Below are positions 1 to 7,853 of a DNA stretch of 50,243 bases, in pieces. The notes beneath the pieces were generated by a model. The model was not told the origin of the DNA and searched no databases. It saw only the letters and a program-made list of their open reading frames with translations. The DNA is from Nitrospiraceae bacterium (GTDB lineage Bacteria > Nitrospirota > Nitrospiria > Nitrospirales > Nitrospiraceae): positions 1 through 50,243 of the forward strand of contig JAHFES010000005.1 of NCBI GenBank assembly GCA_023248355.1, read 5' to 3'. The translations under genes were made by a program, and so were the position numbers. Position 1 is the first letter of the stretch; each line of letters opens with the position of its first letter.

Positions 1-33
1 GTTCCTTTGGCCCCTTGTCCGACTCGAATAAGA

Positions 34-174
34 TCAAGACGCATGCCGCTCACCCTTCTTCGACGGCTCCTTCCGCTCAGGGCTCGTCCATCCACATCCA
101 CAGACCCACGGCGCGGACGCTTCTTCTTTAATCAGGATTCGTCCGCAGGCATAACAGCGCCGTTGCCATACCAT
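34..174 (-). CDS. small zinc-ribbon-like protein
   Basis: This 46-residue reading frame starts with ATG four bases after the stop of the preceding gene. It has a CxxC pair (CYACG) followed 13 residues later by a CxC pair (VCGCGW), which resembles a compact zinc ribbon, and its C-terminus is Lys/Glu-rich. A modest purine-rich stretch lies upstream. It is the last minus-strand gene visible before the window edge. Function is unknown; metal binding is inferred only from the cysteine spacing. Confidence 0.55.
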   Translation of the reverse strand: MVWQRRCYACGRILIKEEASAPWVCGCGWTSPERKEPSKKGERHAS

Positions 175-177
175 CGC

Positions 178-534
178 TCAAGTTCCACCCATATTATCCC
201 AGCTCGGCACGACAGGAACGGACGACCGCCAGCGGAAGGCCAGCAGTTCTTTTGGTGTCGTCGTCATCACATAACCGGGAGTCGGATCGCCCAAGTCTCC
301 GCGATTCAGCCGGTAGGTGCGCGAGCCGTCGCATTTCGCCCCGCCCCAATAGATCTGTAGACGCCAGAACCAGAGTGACCAGAACGAGGTTGGCGAACCA
401 TCGCGTGTCGTGAGGTGTGTCCATCGAGTCAGACGCATGACGATCCCCAGATTGATCGGCATGCGCCAGAGCGGTTCTTCCGTTTGCAGATGGAACTGCT
501 CGTCCGGTCTCGCATCTTTCATCAGATCCATCAT
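178..534 (-). CDS. hypothetical protein after the Nuc-like nuclease gene
   Basis: The gene encodes 118 residues. Its ATG overlaps the TGA of the PLD-family nuclease gene (ATGA), the usual sign of translational coupling in this operon. The middle (SFWSLWFWRLQIYWGG) is rich in aromatic residues and could sit on or in a membrane, but there is no clear signal peptide. I do not recognise a family. Competing frames over the same stretch have no coupled start, so this one is preferred. Confidence 0.65.
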   Translation of the reverse strand: MMDLMKDARPDEQFHLQTEEPLWRMPINLGIVMRLTRWTHLTTRDGSPTSFWSLWFWRLQIYWGGAKCDGSRTYRLNRGDLGDPTPGYVMTTTPKELLAFRWRSSVPVVPSWDNMGGT

Positions 535-1022
535 GGGTGCCGATCCCTCGCTTCGATTCGTTCATACGCCTGTTCAAACTTTTTGGCAATCTCTCTGCAA
601 TTCGTAAAGATCACGTCGCTATTGTCCTGCCGTTGGGCGTTACCGCTCCAATTCCATGATCCCATCACCACGGTCTTCCCATCGACTACCACAAACTTGT
701 TATGTTCTAGGACGCCAATCGGCTTAATCGTCACGTCTGCGCCTGCCCTGGTGAGTTTCCGATGCAGGTCGCTATCCAATGACGATTGTTTGAGATCGAG
801 CGCGACCTTGACCTCGACCCCCACTTTCGCCTTTTCCACGAGCACATCGGCCAATCGTTCGTTGCTGATGCCGAAGAGTGACGCATGAATGCTGGTCTGG
901 GACGACCAAAGCGTGTCGTAGATCGACTGCTCAATGTCGTCGTAGGGGGAAAAGATCGCGTCTGTGGTACAGGCCCAGGAGGAGACAGGGAGACTGCACA
1001 GCAAGATCAGCAACCATCGCAT
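531..1022 (-). CDS. exported PLD-family (Nuc-like) endonuclease
   Basis: This 163-residue protein has a Sec-type signal peptide (MRWLLILLCSLPVSSWA) and one HKD motif: H107, K109, D114, then G121-S122 and N124. A single HKD motif in about 150 residues is the design of the dimeric Nuc-type nucleases, which hydrolyse phosphodiester bonds through a phosphohistidine and work in the periplasm. The start at 1022 is chosen because it gives the signal peptide and has a GAGAAAAGG ribosome site; the longer frame upstream is shadow sequence. It sits just after the lysis-type genes. It could degrade host DNA at lysis or attack incoming DNA in the periplasm. The family call is strong and the role is inferred. 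Confidence 0.85.
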   Translation of the reverse strand: MRWLLILLCSLPVSSWACTTDAIFSPYDDIEQSIYDTLWSSQTSIHASLFGISNERLADVLVEKAKVGVEVKVALDLKQSSLDSDLHRKLTRAGADVTIKPIGVLEHNKFVVVDGKTVVMGSWNWSGNAQRQDNSDVIFTNCREIAKKFEQAYERIEARDRHP

Positions 1023-1026
1023 CGGG

Positions 1027-1335
1027 CTACCTTTTCTCAACGTGTCCCCATTCAATCGGGGCGGACTCGGACTCAATGTGTGCCATCTTCGACCCCCAGT
1101 GATACAGCACCCGACGGCGGCGCTGATCCGGCGGAATGAGAATCCGCACCCACATGGTCGGAGAATACAGCACCAGCGACGCGCCATCAGGATCATGGTG
1201 GACGCCTTGACACGAATCAATCCGAGTAAAGACGACCGCATCGCGCTCGTGGACCCGAACAGCATACCCTTGGACCGAACAGGAACTCACATCGTAAAAC
1301 CCGAAGGCCAGGACCCACGCCATCACGAGAATCAT
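1027..1335 (-). CDS. hypothetical exported protein
   Basis: The gene encodes 102 residues starting MILVMAWVLAFGFYDVSS, which resembles a signal peptide or anchor. The start at 1335 has GGAGG seven bases upstream and overlaps the end of the lipoprotein gene by four bases (ATGA). The mature part has two cysteines and a basic, hydrophilic C-terminal half. It ends four bases before the nuclease gene. No family is recognised; the lysis-cassette position suggests an envelope role. Confidence 0.65.
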   Translation of the reverse strand: MILVMAWVLAFGFYDVSSCSVQGYAVRVHERDAVVFTRIDSCQGVHHDPDGASLVLYSPTMWVRILIPPDQRRRRVLYHWGSKMAHIESESAPIEWGHVEKR

Positions 1336-1553
1336 CGTCCGGCCTCCGCGTAGCACGCCTTTTGCCTGGCGTTCATCGACTTGTAGCAGTCCCGCGCGAC
1401 ACGGTAACTGCGAGGATCGACGGTGCCCGTGGCATCATAGGCTGTCTCCACAGGGCAGAAGAACTCTTTACTGCTTGTGCAGCCCGTCAAGAGCAGTATC
1501 AACCCGAGCCATACTCGCGTCAGTGTCCTTCGATTCTGCTTTCGCCAGTGCAT
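1332..1553 (-). CDS. Rz1-like outer-membrane spanin candidate (lipoprotein)
   Basis: The 73-residue product has a basic N-terminus, a hydrophobic stretch (VWLGLILLL) and a lipobox LTGC followed by TSS, so lipidation and outer-membrane sorting are expected. The start at 1553 has AGGAG nine bases upstream. Its first third lies out of frame inside the preceding membrane-protein gene, as in lambda Rz/Rz1. The mature protein has further cysteines (FFCP, CYKS, ACYAE) that could form disulfides. The spanin role rests on architecture and neighbours, not on sequence identity, and the partner is short for an Rz. Confidence 0.6.
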   Translation of the reverse strand: MHWRKQNRRTLTRVWLGLILLLTGCTSSKEFFCPVETAYDATGTVDPRSYRVARDCYKSMNARQKACYAEAGR

Positions 1554-1656
1554 CGGTGATTCTCCTGGTTGCCGTCGTCCGCGCCTCAATCATCGTGAGG
1601 ATCTGCGGCAACGCCGCAATCAATGCCGCCACGAGGCCAAGGACCACTTCCACCAT
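1468..1656 (-). CDS. Rz-like inner-membrane spanin candidate
   Basis: This 62-residue protein has an N-terminal transmembrane helix (about residues 2-22) and a charged, probably helical tail. That is the N-in, C-out layout of an i-spanin, but typical ones are 100-150 residues, so this is unusually short. Its ATG overlaps the stop of the holin-like gene (TGATG), and the lipoprotein gene starts inside it in another frame. An alternative reading is a second small holin or antiholin. Confidence 0.5.
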   Translation of the reverse strand: MVEVVLGLVAALIAALPQILTMIEARTTATRRITDALAKAESKDTDASMARVDTALDGLHKQ

Positions 1657-1886
1657 TAGCTCACCGGCGCAGCCGTCGTGGGATTCGGCGCATTGCTCAC
1701 ATTGGCATCCTTCTGCATCCTGCCCCAGGCATAGATCCCCGCGCCAATGAGCGCCTGCTTCCACTCTTCCATCGTCGTCGGCAGCACGATCCCTGCGGTG
1801 GAAAAGTAATAGACGAACGCGCCCACGAATCCGATCAGGCTCGTTTTCCAGCTCGCACCGAACACCTGCGTCAAGAACATTGTCAT
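1656..1886 (-). CDS. holin candidate
   Basis: The protein has 76 residues with two hydrophobic segments (SLIGFVGAFVYYFSTAGIVL and a weaker one near ALIGAGIYAWGR), a small size and a polar C-terminus, as in small phage holins that permeabilise the inner membrane. The start at 1886 is fixed by a strong AAGGAGG site; longer upstream frames would overlap the structural gene. The next gene begins within its stop codon, and a nested spanin-like pair follows, so a lysis cassette is likely. No endolysin is visible beside it. Confidence 0.6.
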   Translation of the reverse strand: MTMFLTQVFGASWKTSLIGFVGAFVYYFSTAGIVLPTTMEEWKQALIGAGIYAWGRMQKDANVSNAPNPTTAAPVS

Positions 1887-1923
1887 GTGATCCTCCTTGT
1901 GGTAGTTGCGACGTAGACACTGC

Positions 1924-2718
1924 TCACTTTCGATACAACAAAGCTCCCACCAGTTTGAATAATTTGCGTCGAGAGAGAGATTCACGAAGCTGACTTGCCG
2001 CGAACAGGCGAACACCAAGCCCCACACCCATGAGAGACCGCATGGGTGTAGCGGTTGCCCCCGCCACCGGCTTCAGTGGCACCGCGTAGATTCCCCATTG
2101 TGGGGCGAAGGCACCCGAACCTGACCAGGACATTGTGGTGGAGGTCCCTGTCGCTGTTTCCGTGGACATCCCCCAGGCGTCATCCAGAAACGGACTCCCC
2201 TCAATCTCTAGCCGCGAGGTTTGGCCTGCTCCAACGGTGAGCAGCGGGGTGGTACCATCGGACCAGTACCCGACCATATCGATCACGAAATCATCCGCGA
2301 CCGTCGTGGCATTGACCGTCGGCGTCTGTGACGCTCCCGTGGCCGACGCAATCGTGCCGGTGGGCGTCGATTGATTGACGCCTGTCGCACTGACGCCCAT
2401 CAGCGCAGTATTATCCTGATTGGACGGCCAGAGGCAGTACAGCGTACTGGATTGAGCGGTAGGAGCCAGCAGCGTCCAGCAGGACATACGCCGAATAGCA
2501 CTGTTATAGGTGAGCGAGGCCCCCTGTTTGCTCATGGCGGTGCCGCCTGATCCGCCCCATCGCACGGCAGTTGGATCGACTGTCGTACCAGCCGCGCTAT
2601 TGGCCGAGGCCACGAGATAGCGATTCGACCCCGCAATCGTCCAGGACGCCGAGGTCAGGCTGGCCACATTGGAGGCCGAACTGACCTTGACGGAACTGTT
2701 GTAGACCGGAGCCGCCAT
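1924..2718 (-). CDS. virion-like beta-rich protein
   Basis: The 264-residue protein is rich in Ser, Thr, Gly and Ala with alternating hydrophobics, typical of phage fibre or appendage domains with a beta-sandwich fold. Near residues 40-200 it resembles a lectin-like exposed domain, and its C-terminal 30 residues turn basic. The start follows the TAA of the upstream gene directly, with AAAGG upstream. It lies between the tail-type genes and the holin. The exact family is not recognised. Confidence 0.7.
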   Translation of the reverse strand: MAAPVYNSSVKVSSASNVASLTSASWTIAGSNRYLVASANSAAGTTVDPTAVRWGGSGGTAMSKQGASLTYNSAIRRMSCWTLLAPTAQSSTLYCLWPSNQDNTALMGVSATGVNQSTPTGTIASATGASQTPTVNATTVADDFVIDMVGYWSDGTTPLLTVGAGQTSRLEIEGSPFLDDAWGMSTETATGTSTTMSWSGSGAFAPQWGIYAVPLKPVAGATATPMRSLMGVGLGVRLFAASQLRESLSRRKLFKLVGALLYRK

Positions 2719-3111
2719 TTAGACTGGCCTTTCTTTCGCAATTCTTCGCGTCTCGATGAGAAGATCCGCCATTGTAGGCTTCGAGATCATCATAGTGGAG
2801 CGGAGCAACCGATTTTTCGCAGAGCCACCGTAGCGTACTACGATGTTAGAGAAGGCCGCTTCTGTTCCGTCCCTGCGCACATGAATCCCACCCCAACAAC
2901 CAAATCCTCCGGCATGGACCCAGGTGACGCCGCCATCGAAACTCGCCTCGGTGTCTACTTGTATCCACGTGTTAGGATCTGTGAAGATCATTTTATTTCC
3001 CGACGTACAACGTGGGACCTTCACTATGATTTCCAGATCCTCGTTCACTTGCGAATCCGGCAGCAACACCGGCGCAAACACTTCCAGCCCATTACGCTGT
3101 TGAAGTGCCAT
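2719..3111 (-). CDS. small structural-type protein
   Basis: This gene encodes 130 residues with an excellent GGAGGA ribosome site. The sequence is beta-rich with many aromatics (FGCWGGIHV, DPNTWIQVDTEASFDGGVTW) and a helical, basic C-terminus. The FDGGVTW stretch is the kind of motif seen in phage proteins that describe measured strains or fibres, but I cannot name a family. It sits directly after the 1047-residue fibre-like protein and probably belongs to the same appendage. Confidence 0.65.
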   Translation of the reverse strand: MALQQRNGLEVFAPVLLPDSQVNEDLEIIVKVPRCTSGNKMIFTDPNTWIQVDTEASFDGGVTWVHAGGFGCWGGIHVRRDGTEAAFSNIVVRYGGSAKNRLLRSTMMISKPTMADLLIETRRIAKERPV

Positions 3112-3127
3112 CTATTTCTTCCTCCAT

Positions 3128-6100
3128 TTAATAGATAGCATAAGCCAACCTTCCAGAAAGTTGTGTCGCTGCGCTTGTGATGACACATACCGAGTCACCT
3201 GTCGCGTTGGTTTGATTGATTGTCCCGAACCCGCTGCCTTGTGCGACGCCCCCGTTTGCCGCGAAGTTGTAGCCCGTAGCGGCTGTGGTGCCGCCCGTCA
3301 TGCCTGTGGTGCCTGTGGCACAGGTTGCTCCTGTGCCAGACACTAGCGCCACATTATTTGCCGCAGCGGTCACGAGGCTGATGCCGCATATTCTAACGTG
3401 TCTCCCGCTGACGCCGGTGACAAGTAGCGTGGTGGTAGCTGAGGACACCGTGACATTCACGAAGGAGTCACAGACCGCGATACCTGTGAGAAACCCACCA
3501 GTTGCCCCGCTCCCTAATCCTCCTACATAATTTGCTCGCGCTGGTGGAGCCGCTGCTGTTGCCCCACTGTTGTCAGGGCGCACATTGAGATTCGCCGCCG
3601 TCGCTTGGGTGGCAATCGTGGTGCCGGTGGAATCACTCGCGACCGTCACACGCTGGACACCAGTCCCAGCAATCCCATTGCCCATTGTTGCCGCAACGCC
3701 GTTGATTTGGGCGACGTTCACGGATTGATTGGCTGATAAGGACCACGCTCCAGACTGCGTAGCAGCGATCGTGTTATTGGGACTGACCGCCACCACGAGC
3801 GCAGTATCCGTGGCCACGGCTGCTGTACTGGCGGCTTTAATAGTGCCTGCATTGGTGCCATCATGAGGTCTTACCAACCATGGTGTCGTATTGGCTGTGT
3901 TCCCAGGCTGCACGGTCCAGGTGCCGGATTGCGCGGCTTGTGTGGCGAACGTGCCTACGTTCGTCACGGCATGGGAACCGACTGTGACTGTATTATCCAC
4001 ACTGACAGTGAGCTGATTGCTGGCATTGACGTTCGCCCCACGTTCGTTGCCTGCCGCGTCTCGCAGTTGAGCATAGGGGACGCGATTCGCGGACATACGT
4101 GGCGCGGCGGCACTATTTTCTGTCGCGGCATTGGGCGCAACATCATCAAAGACATGACCATTGATCGAGATGGCCGTCGTCCCGAATGTAAAAGCGGCGT
4201 TGTCAGCAAAGGACCCACCAGCCGTACATCCAGCCGCGCACTCCACCACGAGTTGTCGAGAACTGTTCATTCTCGGTGCGCCAATATTGCCATCAGTAAT
4301 GGTTGGCGGTGTGGTGTCATAGAGGGCTCCCATCGGGGTGATGGCTGTCGATCCGCCGGTAAAGGTCGAATTGTCTGTTGCGCTGGTCCCGCCTGCGCCG
4401 CCATTCGTGACGGCCACACGCACCGAACCGTCTGTTTGCAGCGATAATGGACTGGTCTGACCAGTTGTATAGGTGGGAGCCGCCGTGGTCACAGCTCCTT
4501 GCGCGAGTACGCCGCTTTGTCCGCTCGTGGTCGCGCCTTGCGTCAGAGGCAGATTGTCGATCAGTTGCAAGGCCGTCGTTTGGGTTTGCTGTTCAGCTAA
4601 GGTCGAGGCTCCGGTGGGAAGCGAGATCGTCCCGCTGACGTTGGTGATGTTCCAGGTGCCGGATTGCGACGCTGGGACGACATCGTTGGTCGCAATCGTG
4701 ACGCGCTGCGTACCAGTGTCACGGACGCCGGTATTCATGGATGTTGCCACGCCACCCATTTGACTCACATTCACGCTTTGGTTGGCGGGAAGCGCCACGG
4801 AATCCGGCGTCACCAGCACTTTTGCTAAACTCTGCGCGGCAATCGTGATTTTTAGATTTCCGGTGTTGTCGCATTGCTTCGGCGAGATATTTCCGCTCGT
4901 GATCGTGGTCGGTGCTGTATTGAATTGGCAAGCATCTAACAGTTCATTCGCGGGCGACGTGGCATTCTGACCGACCGCATCCATCACGCCACCGGCGTTC
5001 CCGACAATACGAGAAGTCCAGGTGCCGGATTGCGTGGCGGCGACTGTGCCGCTATCCACAATGACATTCAACGCCCCCGCTCCATCGGTGACGGTCACAG
5101 TTCCGCTGACCGGCTGGGTGACGCCGGACCCATCCACATTGAGGCGGCCACTGGTCACGTTGGCTTGCGTGGTATCACCAGTCCCGTCCTTGATAATTCC
5201 GTCCTGGTTGGCCGCTGTTGCGGCACCGGTTGGTAAAGGAAGTGAGGCAGCTGAAACCGGTTGAGTATCAGCAGGCGTGGTGGCTTTATAGAAGGCCGTT
5301 CCGTCTGACAAGCGCGTGCTAAAAGGAGCTGCCGCTGTGGTTCTGTCTGTTGACGGACTTGCGGGAATCTTGGTATTGAGTGCGGAGAGAGTGGTTTCTG
5401 TTGCGGCCCCGGTCGGCAAGGCTGAAGAGTCCACGATGACATTGAGCGCTCCAGCGCCATCAGTGACCGTGACGGTCCCTGATACCACATCGACCTGTAG
5501 CCGCCCTGAAGTATTGGTCGAAAGGGGCCGGAGATTGGTGCCATCTGAGCCGTAGACCAGCACAGAGGTATTCACAGCCGTAGTGCGAAGATTAGCCGTG
5601 GTAGTGCCGGTAGTGTAGGCGCTCACGCGCACGCGAGCATGCGAGATCGAGCCGGGCCACATGATCGTATAGCTGCCGCTCGTTGGACTGGAGAGCGACG
5701 TGGCAATGGTGCCATTCGTCGGATCAGCAAAAACAGCGGATACCCAGGTGGTCCCACCGTCGGTGGAGACTTCAGCCACGACCGTGCCACTCAGTGACCC
5801 GCCAGAGGTAAAGTTGAGGTCGGCTCCATTGTAGGTCGAGAGCGCAATGGACACAGCTGCATTGAGCACTCCTAACGATCCAGTAGCGGTGCCATCTCCT
5901 GCCGCACCAGCACAGCCAGATATGCAATTGACGTGCAGGTTGCGGTTGCTATCCATCCGAGGCGCACCGATATTGCCATCGGTGATCGTCGGCGGGGTTG
6001 TGTCGTAGAGGGCCCCGATTGGCGTGACGCCGGTAGTACTGCCCGTAAACGCGCTGTTGTCGGTGGTCGAGGTGCCGCCTGATCCAGCGCCGCCGACAAT

Positions 6101-6271
6101 GTTCACGTCAAGTCCGGTATGGTTGGTGTCCGTCGGGGTGGCTGTCACGGGTTGAGCGGTTGACGTGCCTTTGACGGCTCCGCGTACCGTGGTTGTCTGT
6201 GCCCACACGGGACCGCAGACAAGCAGCAGCAACAGACTGCTAATTGTAATAGATAATGTGCGCTTCACCAT
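3128..6271 (-). CDS. large repetitive tail/fibre-like protein with signal peptide
   Basis: The 1047-residue protein starts at ATG 6271, six bases after GGAG, with a clear Sec signal peptide (MVKRTLSITISSLLLLLVC then PVWAQ). The GTG start at 6286 is less likely. The body is Thr/Ala/Ser/Gly-rich with low-complexity beta repeats. One module around GALYDTTPPTITDGNIGAPR occurs twice almost unchanged and a third time in divergent form ending PRMSANR. Shorter SGTWT/SGTWN and PTGAAT units are scattered between. This is a known style in tail proteins of N4-gp56-capsid phages. A signal peptide on such a protein is unexpected. Adhesin or fibre function is inferred. Confidence 0.75.
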   Translation of the reverse strand: MVKRTLSITISSLLLLLVCGPVWAQTTTVRGAVKGTSTAQPVTATPTDTNHTGLDVNIVGGAGSGGTSTTDNSAFTGSTTGVTPIGALYDTTPPTITDGNIGAPRMDSNRNLHVNCISGCAGAAGDGTATGSLGVLNAAVSIALSTYNGADLNFTSGGSLSGTVVAEVSTDGGTTWVSAVFADPTNGTIATSLSSPTSGSYTIMWPGSISHARVRVSAYTTGTTTANLRTTAVNTSVLVYGSDGTNLRPLSTNTSGRLQVDVVSGTVTVTDGAGALNVIVDSSALPTGAATETTLSALNTKIPASPSTDRTTAAAPFSTRLSDGTAFYKATTPADTQPVSAASLPLPTGAATAANQDGIIKDGTGDTTQANVTSGRLNVDGSGVTQPVSGTVTVTDGAGALNVIVDSGTVAATQSGTWTSRIVGNAGGVMDAVGQNATSPANELLDACQFNTAPTTITSGNISPKQCDNTGNLKITIAAQSLAKVLVTPDSVALPANQSVNVSQMGGVATSMNTGVRDTGTQRVTIATNDVVPASQSGTWNITNVSGTISLPTGASTLAEQQTQTTALQLIDNLPLTQGATTSGQSGVLAQGAVTTAAPTYTTGQTSPLSLQTDGSVRVAVTNGGAGGTSATDNSTFTGGSTAITPMGALYDTTPPTITDGNIGAPRMNSSRQLVVECAAGCTAGGSFADNAAFTFGTTAISINGHVFDDVAPNAATENSAAAPRMSANRVPYAQLRDAAGNERGANVNASNQLTVSVDNTVTVGSHAVTNVGTFATQAAQSGTWTVQPGNTANTTPWLVRPHDGTNAGTIKAASTAAVATDTALVVAVSPNNTIAATQSGAWSLSANQSVNVAQINGVAATMGNGIAGTGVQRVTVASDSTGTTIATQATAANLNVRPDNSGATAAAPPARANYVGGLGSGATGGFLTGIAVCDSFVNVTVSSATTTLLVTGVSGRHVRICGISLVTAAANNVALVSGTGATCATGTTGMTGGTTAATGYNFAANGGVAQGSGFGTINQTNATGDSVCVITSAATQLSGRLAYAIY

Positions 6272-6557
6272 TGGTTGCTCCTTCACGGGTCATTCGCATC
6301 GCTTGCAACTCACCAAGCGTGAACCATTCCTCATAGCCGTCATAGAACGGCACCCCCACCGTCGAGGACGGGTTTACGCCATGAAAGGTGACACGCACAT
6401 TGGCTCCACGGAAAAAGATCTTCGCAATCCGTGAACCAACTGGCGGAGTGGGTGTTTTGATCGTCCCATCAATCGACAGATCTTCGTAGGCGGTCGTACC
6501 CTGGCATGGTTTGTAGTAGCCAGCCGGATCGTTGTGATACCGTGGTTGAAAATTCAT
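6240..6557 (-). CDS. small virion-associated hypothetical protein
   Basis: The gene encodes 105 residues, Tyr/Phe-rich and with no signal peptide. Its ATG overlaps the TGA of the preceding membrane-protein gene (ATGA), and its 3' end runs 32 bases into the large fibre-like gene. The central part (RIAKIFFRGANVRVTFHGV) reads like a beta domain. The position among tail-type genes suggests a structural or accessory role. No family is recognised. Confidence 0.7.
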   Translation of the reverse strand: MNFQPRYHNDPAGYYKPCQGTTAYEDLSIDGTIKTPTPPVGSRIAKIFFRGANVRVTFHGVNPSSTVGVPFYDGYEEWFTLGELQAMRMTREGATNGEAHIIYYN

Positions 6558-6856
6558 AGCCGGTTCTGTCTCCGTAAGGCATAGAGACTCAGCCCTTTCA
6601 GAATGTGCCGATGGTCATAGAGTTTCAATTTCAGCGCGTAGCCGGTGACAATGATGGAGAGGATCGCCACGATCACCAGAGCCATATAGTGCGCGAAGGC
6701 CGAGGCTGCGAGCAGGGTCACACTGGCCGCCAGCCACAGCAGGAGCGCCAGATAGGAGGTATCGGTCAACCCTTGCTTCGGCCACTCTTCCAGCACGCTC
6801 AAGACCGTCGCAGCTATATAGGTGAAAATCCCTACGGTGAATAACCATTCTATCAT
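6554..6856 (-). CDS. three-helix membrane protein
   Basis: The 100-residue product has three probable transmembrane helices (about residues 3-20, 37-57 and 58-80) and a basic C-terminus (KLKLYDHRHILKG, RRQNR). The start at 6856 has GGAGG upstream and overlaps the previous stop (ATGA). It lies within the group of genes with signal peptides, so these products may act together in the envelope. A holin-like or superinfection-exclusion role is possible but cannot be decided from sequence. Confidence 0.7.
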   Translation of the reverse strand: MIEWLFTVGIFTYIAATVLSVLEEWPKQGLTDTSYLALLLWLAASVTLLAASAFAHYMALVIVAILSIIVTGYALKLKLYDHRHILKGLSLYALRRQNRL

Positions 6857-7374
6857 GGCAAAGCCTCCGTGGTGAGATACCAGTCGATAGACCCGGCGGT
6901 GAGCGCATTGGTATTGCACAGCGTTGTGGTCACCCGTGCAGAAAGATTCGTGGTGGCGGTAAACGACGGCAGGTCTCCCCCTTGCACGGCAGTCGCTCGA
7001 TTGATGGACGTGCCGAGGTCAGCATCCGCCAGCCCGCGCCGAATCGTGGCGGTTTTCGCGTCAAAGGCGATGAGGTATTCCACTCCGCCAGCAGATTTGC
7101 CGAGCTGGGCGGTAATGGCTGTGCATGCGGTTCCGGTCCAGGCCACAGTGGAATCGGCCAGGACGCTGACGAGACGTGTCTTCGCTGGGAGCGTGGCAAT
7201 CGTCAGGTCAAAGGTCGTACCCGCTCCTGAAAAGGACGAATAGGGAGTGGTGATCTTGTAGGTGAAACGGCTGTAGGCGGGGTTCGCCGCAATCGTCAGT
7301 GCGCCAGCGGCCCACGCCTGCGTGACACACAACAGGAGTCCGAGGACTGCGCCGAGTAGTCTCCATCGTGACAT
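6853..7374 (-). CDS. exported beta-rich protein with paired cysteines
   Basis: The 173-residue protein has a canonical signal peptide (MSRWRLLGAVLGLLLCVTQA, cleavage near AWA) and a GGAGG ribosome site. The mature part is Thr/Ala-rich with cysteines at TGTACTA and TTLCN that could form a disulfide in the periplasm. It is followed by a membrane-protein gene by ATGA overlap. The composition resembles phage decoration or appendage proteins, but export is unusual for one. No family is recognised. Confidence 0.75.
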   Translation of the reverse strand: MSRWRLLGAVLGLLLCVTQAWAAGALTIAANPAYSRFTYKITTPYSSFSGAGTTFDLTIATLPAKTRLVSVLADSTVAWTGTACTAITAQLGKSAGGVEYLIAFDAKTATIRRGLADADLGTSINRATAVQGGDLPSFTATTNLSARVTTTLCNTNALTAGSIDWYLTTEALP

Positions 7375-7384
7375 TGCATGCCTC

Positions 7385-7780
7385 CTAGTAGACTGCTACC
7401 ACATCGCCCATTGCTGCGGTCCCTGACGTGTTCGTGGTGATGACGTAATAGAACGGGAATACCGCGGTGACGACCGGACACGCATCCTGTGCGCGAGTCG
7501 TGCCGGAGAGCGTTAGGGTACAGAGGAGAATCCCGTTGGCTGCCGTCGCATTCATCGCCCCATAGATGGCTTGCGTTTGCGTACAGGCCCCGGATGAGCA
7601 GACAACTTGCCCAAAGAACGTGCGTGGATTCGGCGGAATACTCCCTGCGACGGCGCTGGTGGTGTTGGTCGTCACGCCACTGACGACGGTGACGATGTTC
7701 GGGAGCCGTTCGGCGTCCACGGTGGATGCCAGTAGGAGCAGTAGGCCGGTCAGCCAGGAGGTCAGGCGAGGTCTCATCAT
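7385..7780 (-). CDS. exported cysteine-containing protein
   Basis: The gene encodes 131 residues starting MMRPRLTSWLTGLLLLLAST with cleavage near VDA, so a Sec signal peptide is clear. The mature chain has four cysteines (VCSSGACTQ, LLCTLTL, DACPV), enough for two disulfides. AGGAG lies upstream of the start at 7780. It resembles the next gene in size, composition and export signal, so the two may be distant paralogues or subunits. Function is unknown. Confidence 0.75.
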   Translation of the reverse strand: MMRPRLTSWLTGLLLLLASTVDAERLPNIVTVVSGVTTNTTSAVAGSIPPNPRTFFGQVVCSSGACTQTQAIYGAMNATAANGILLCTLTLSGTTRAQDACPVVTAVFPFYYVITTNTSGTAAMGDVVAVY

Positions 7781-7808
7781 GTGGATCTCCTTTTCCTTAG
7801 CGCGTCAT

Positions 7809-7851
7809 CATCGCGTGTACGAACACCGTCATCAGACGGCCTCACGCGATG
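7809..7851 (-). other. intergenic two-part hairpin
   Basis: A perfect 9-bp inverted repeat (CATCGCGTG / CACGCGATG) encloses a second perfect 5-bp stem with a 4-base loop (CCGTC-ATCA-GACGG). It starts just after the stop codon of the collar-protein gene and ends before the next ribosome site. No T-run follows on either strand, so it is not a standard intrinsic terminator. An mRNA-stabilising or partial-termination role is possible. Confidence 0.6.
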
Positions 7852-7853
7852 TC

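Noticed and set aside
7-360. 117-codon plus-strand frame at the window start
   Set aside because: It opposes two better supported minus-strand genes and is Arg/Pro-rich shadow sequence.
1-2718. Endolysin in the lysis-type region
   Set aside because: None of the products has a lysozyme, amidase or peptidase motif; the PLD-family protein is a nuclease by its HKD motif. The endolysin is probably outside the window or unrecognised.
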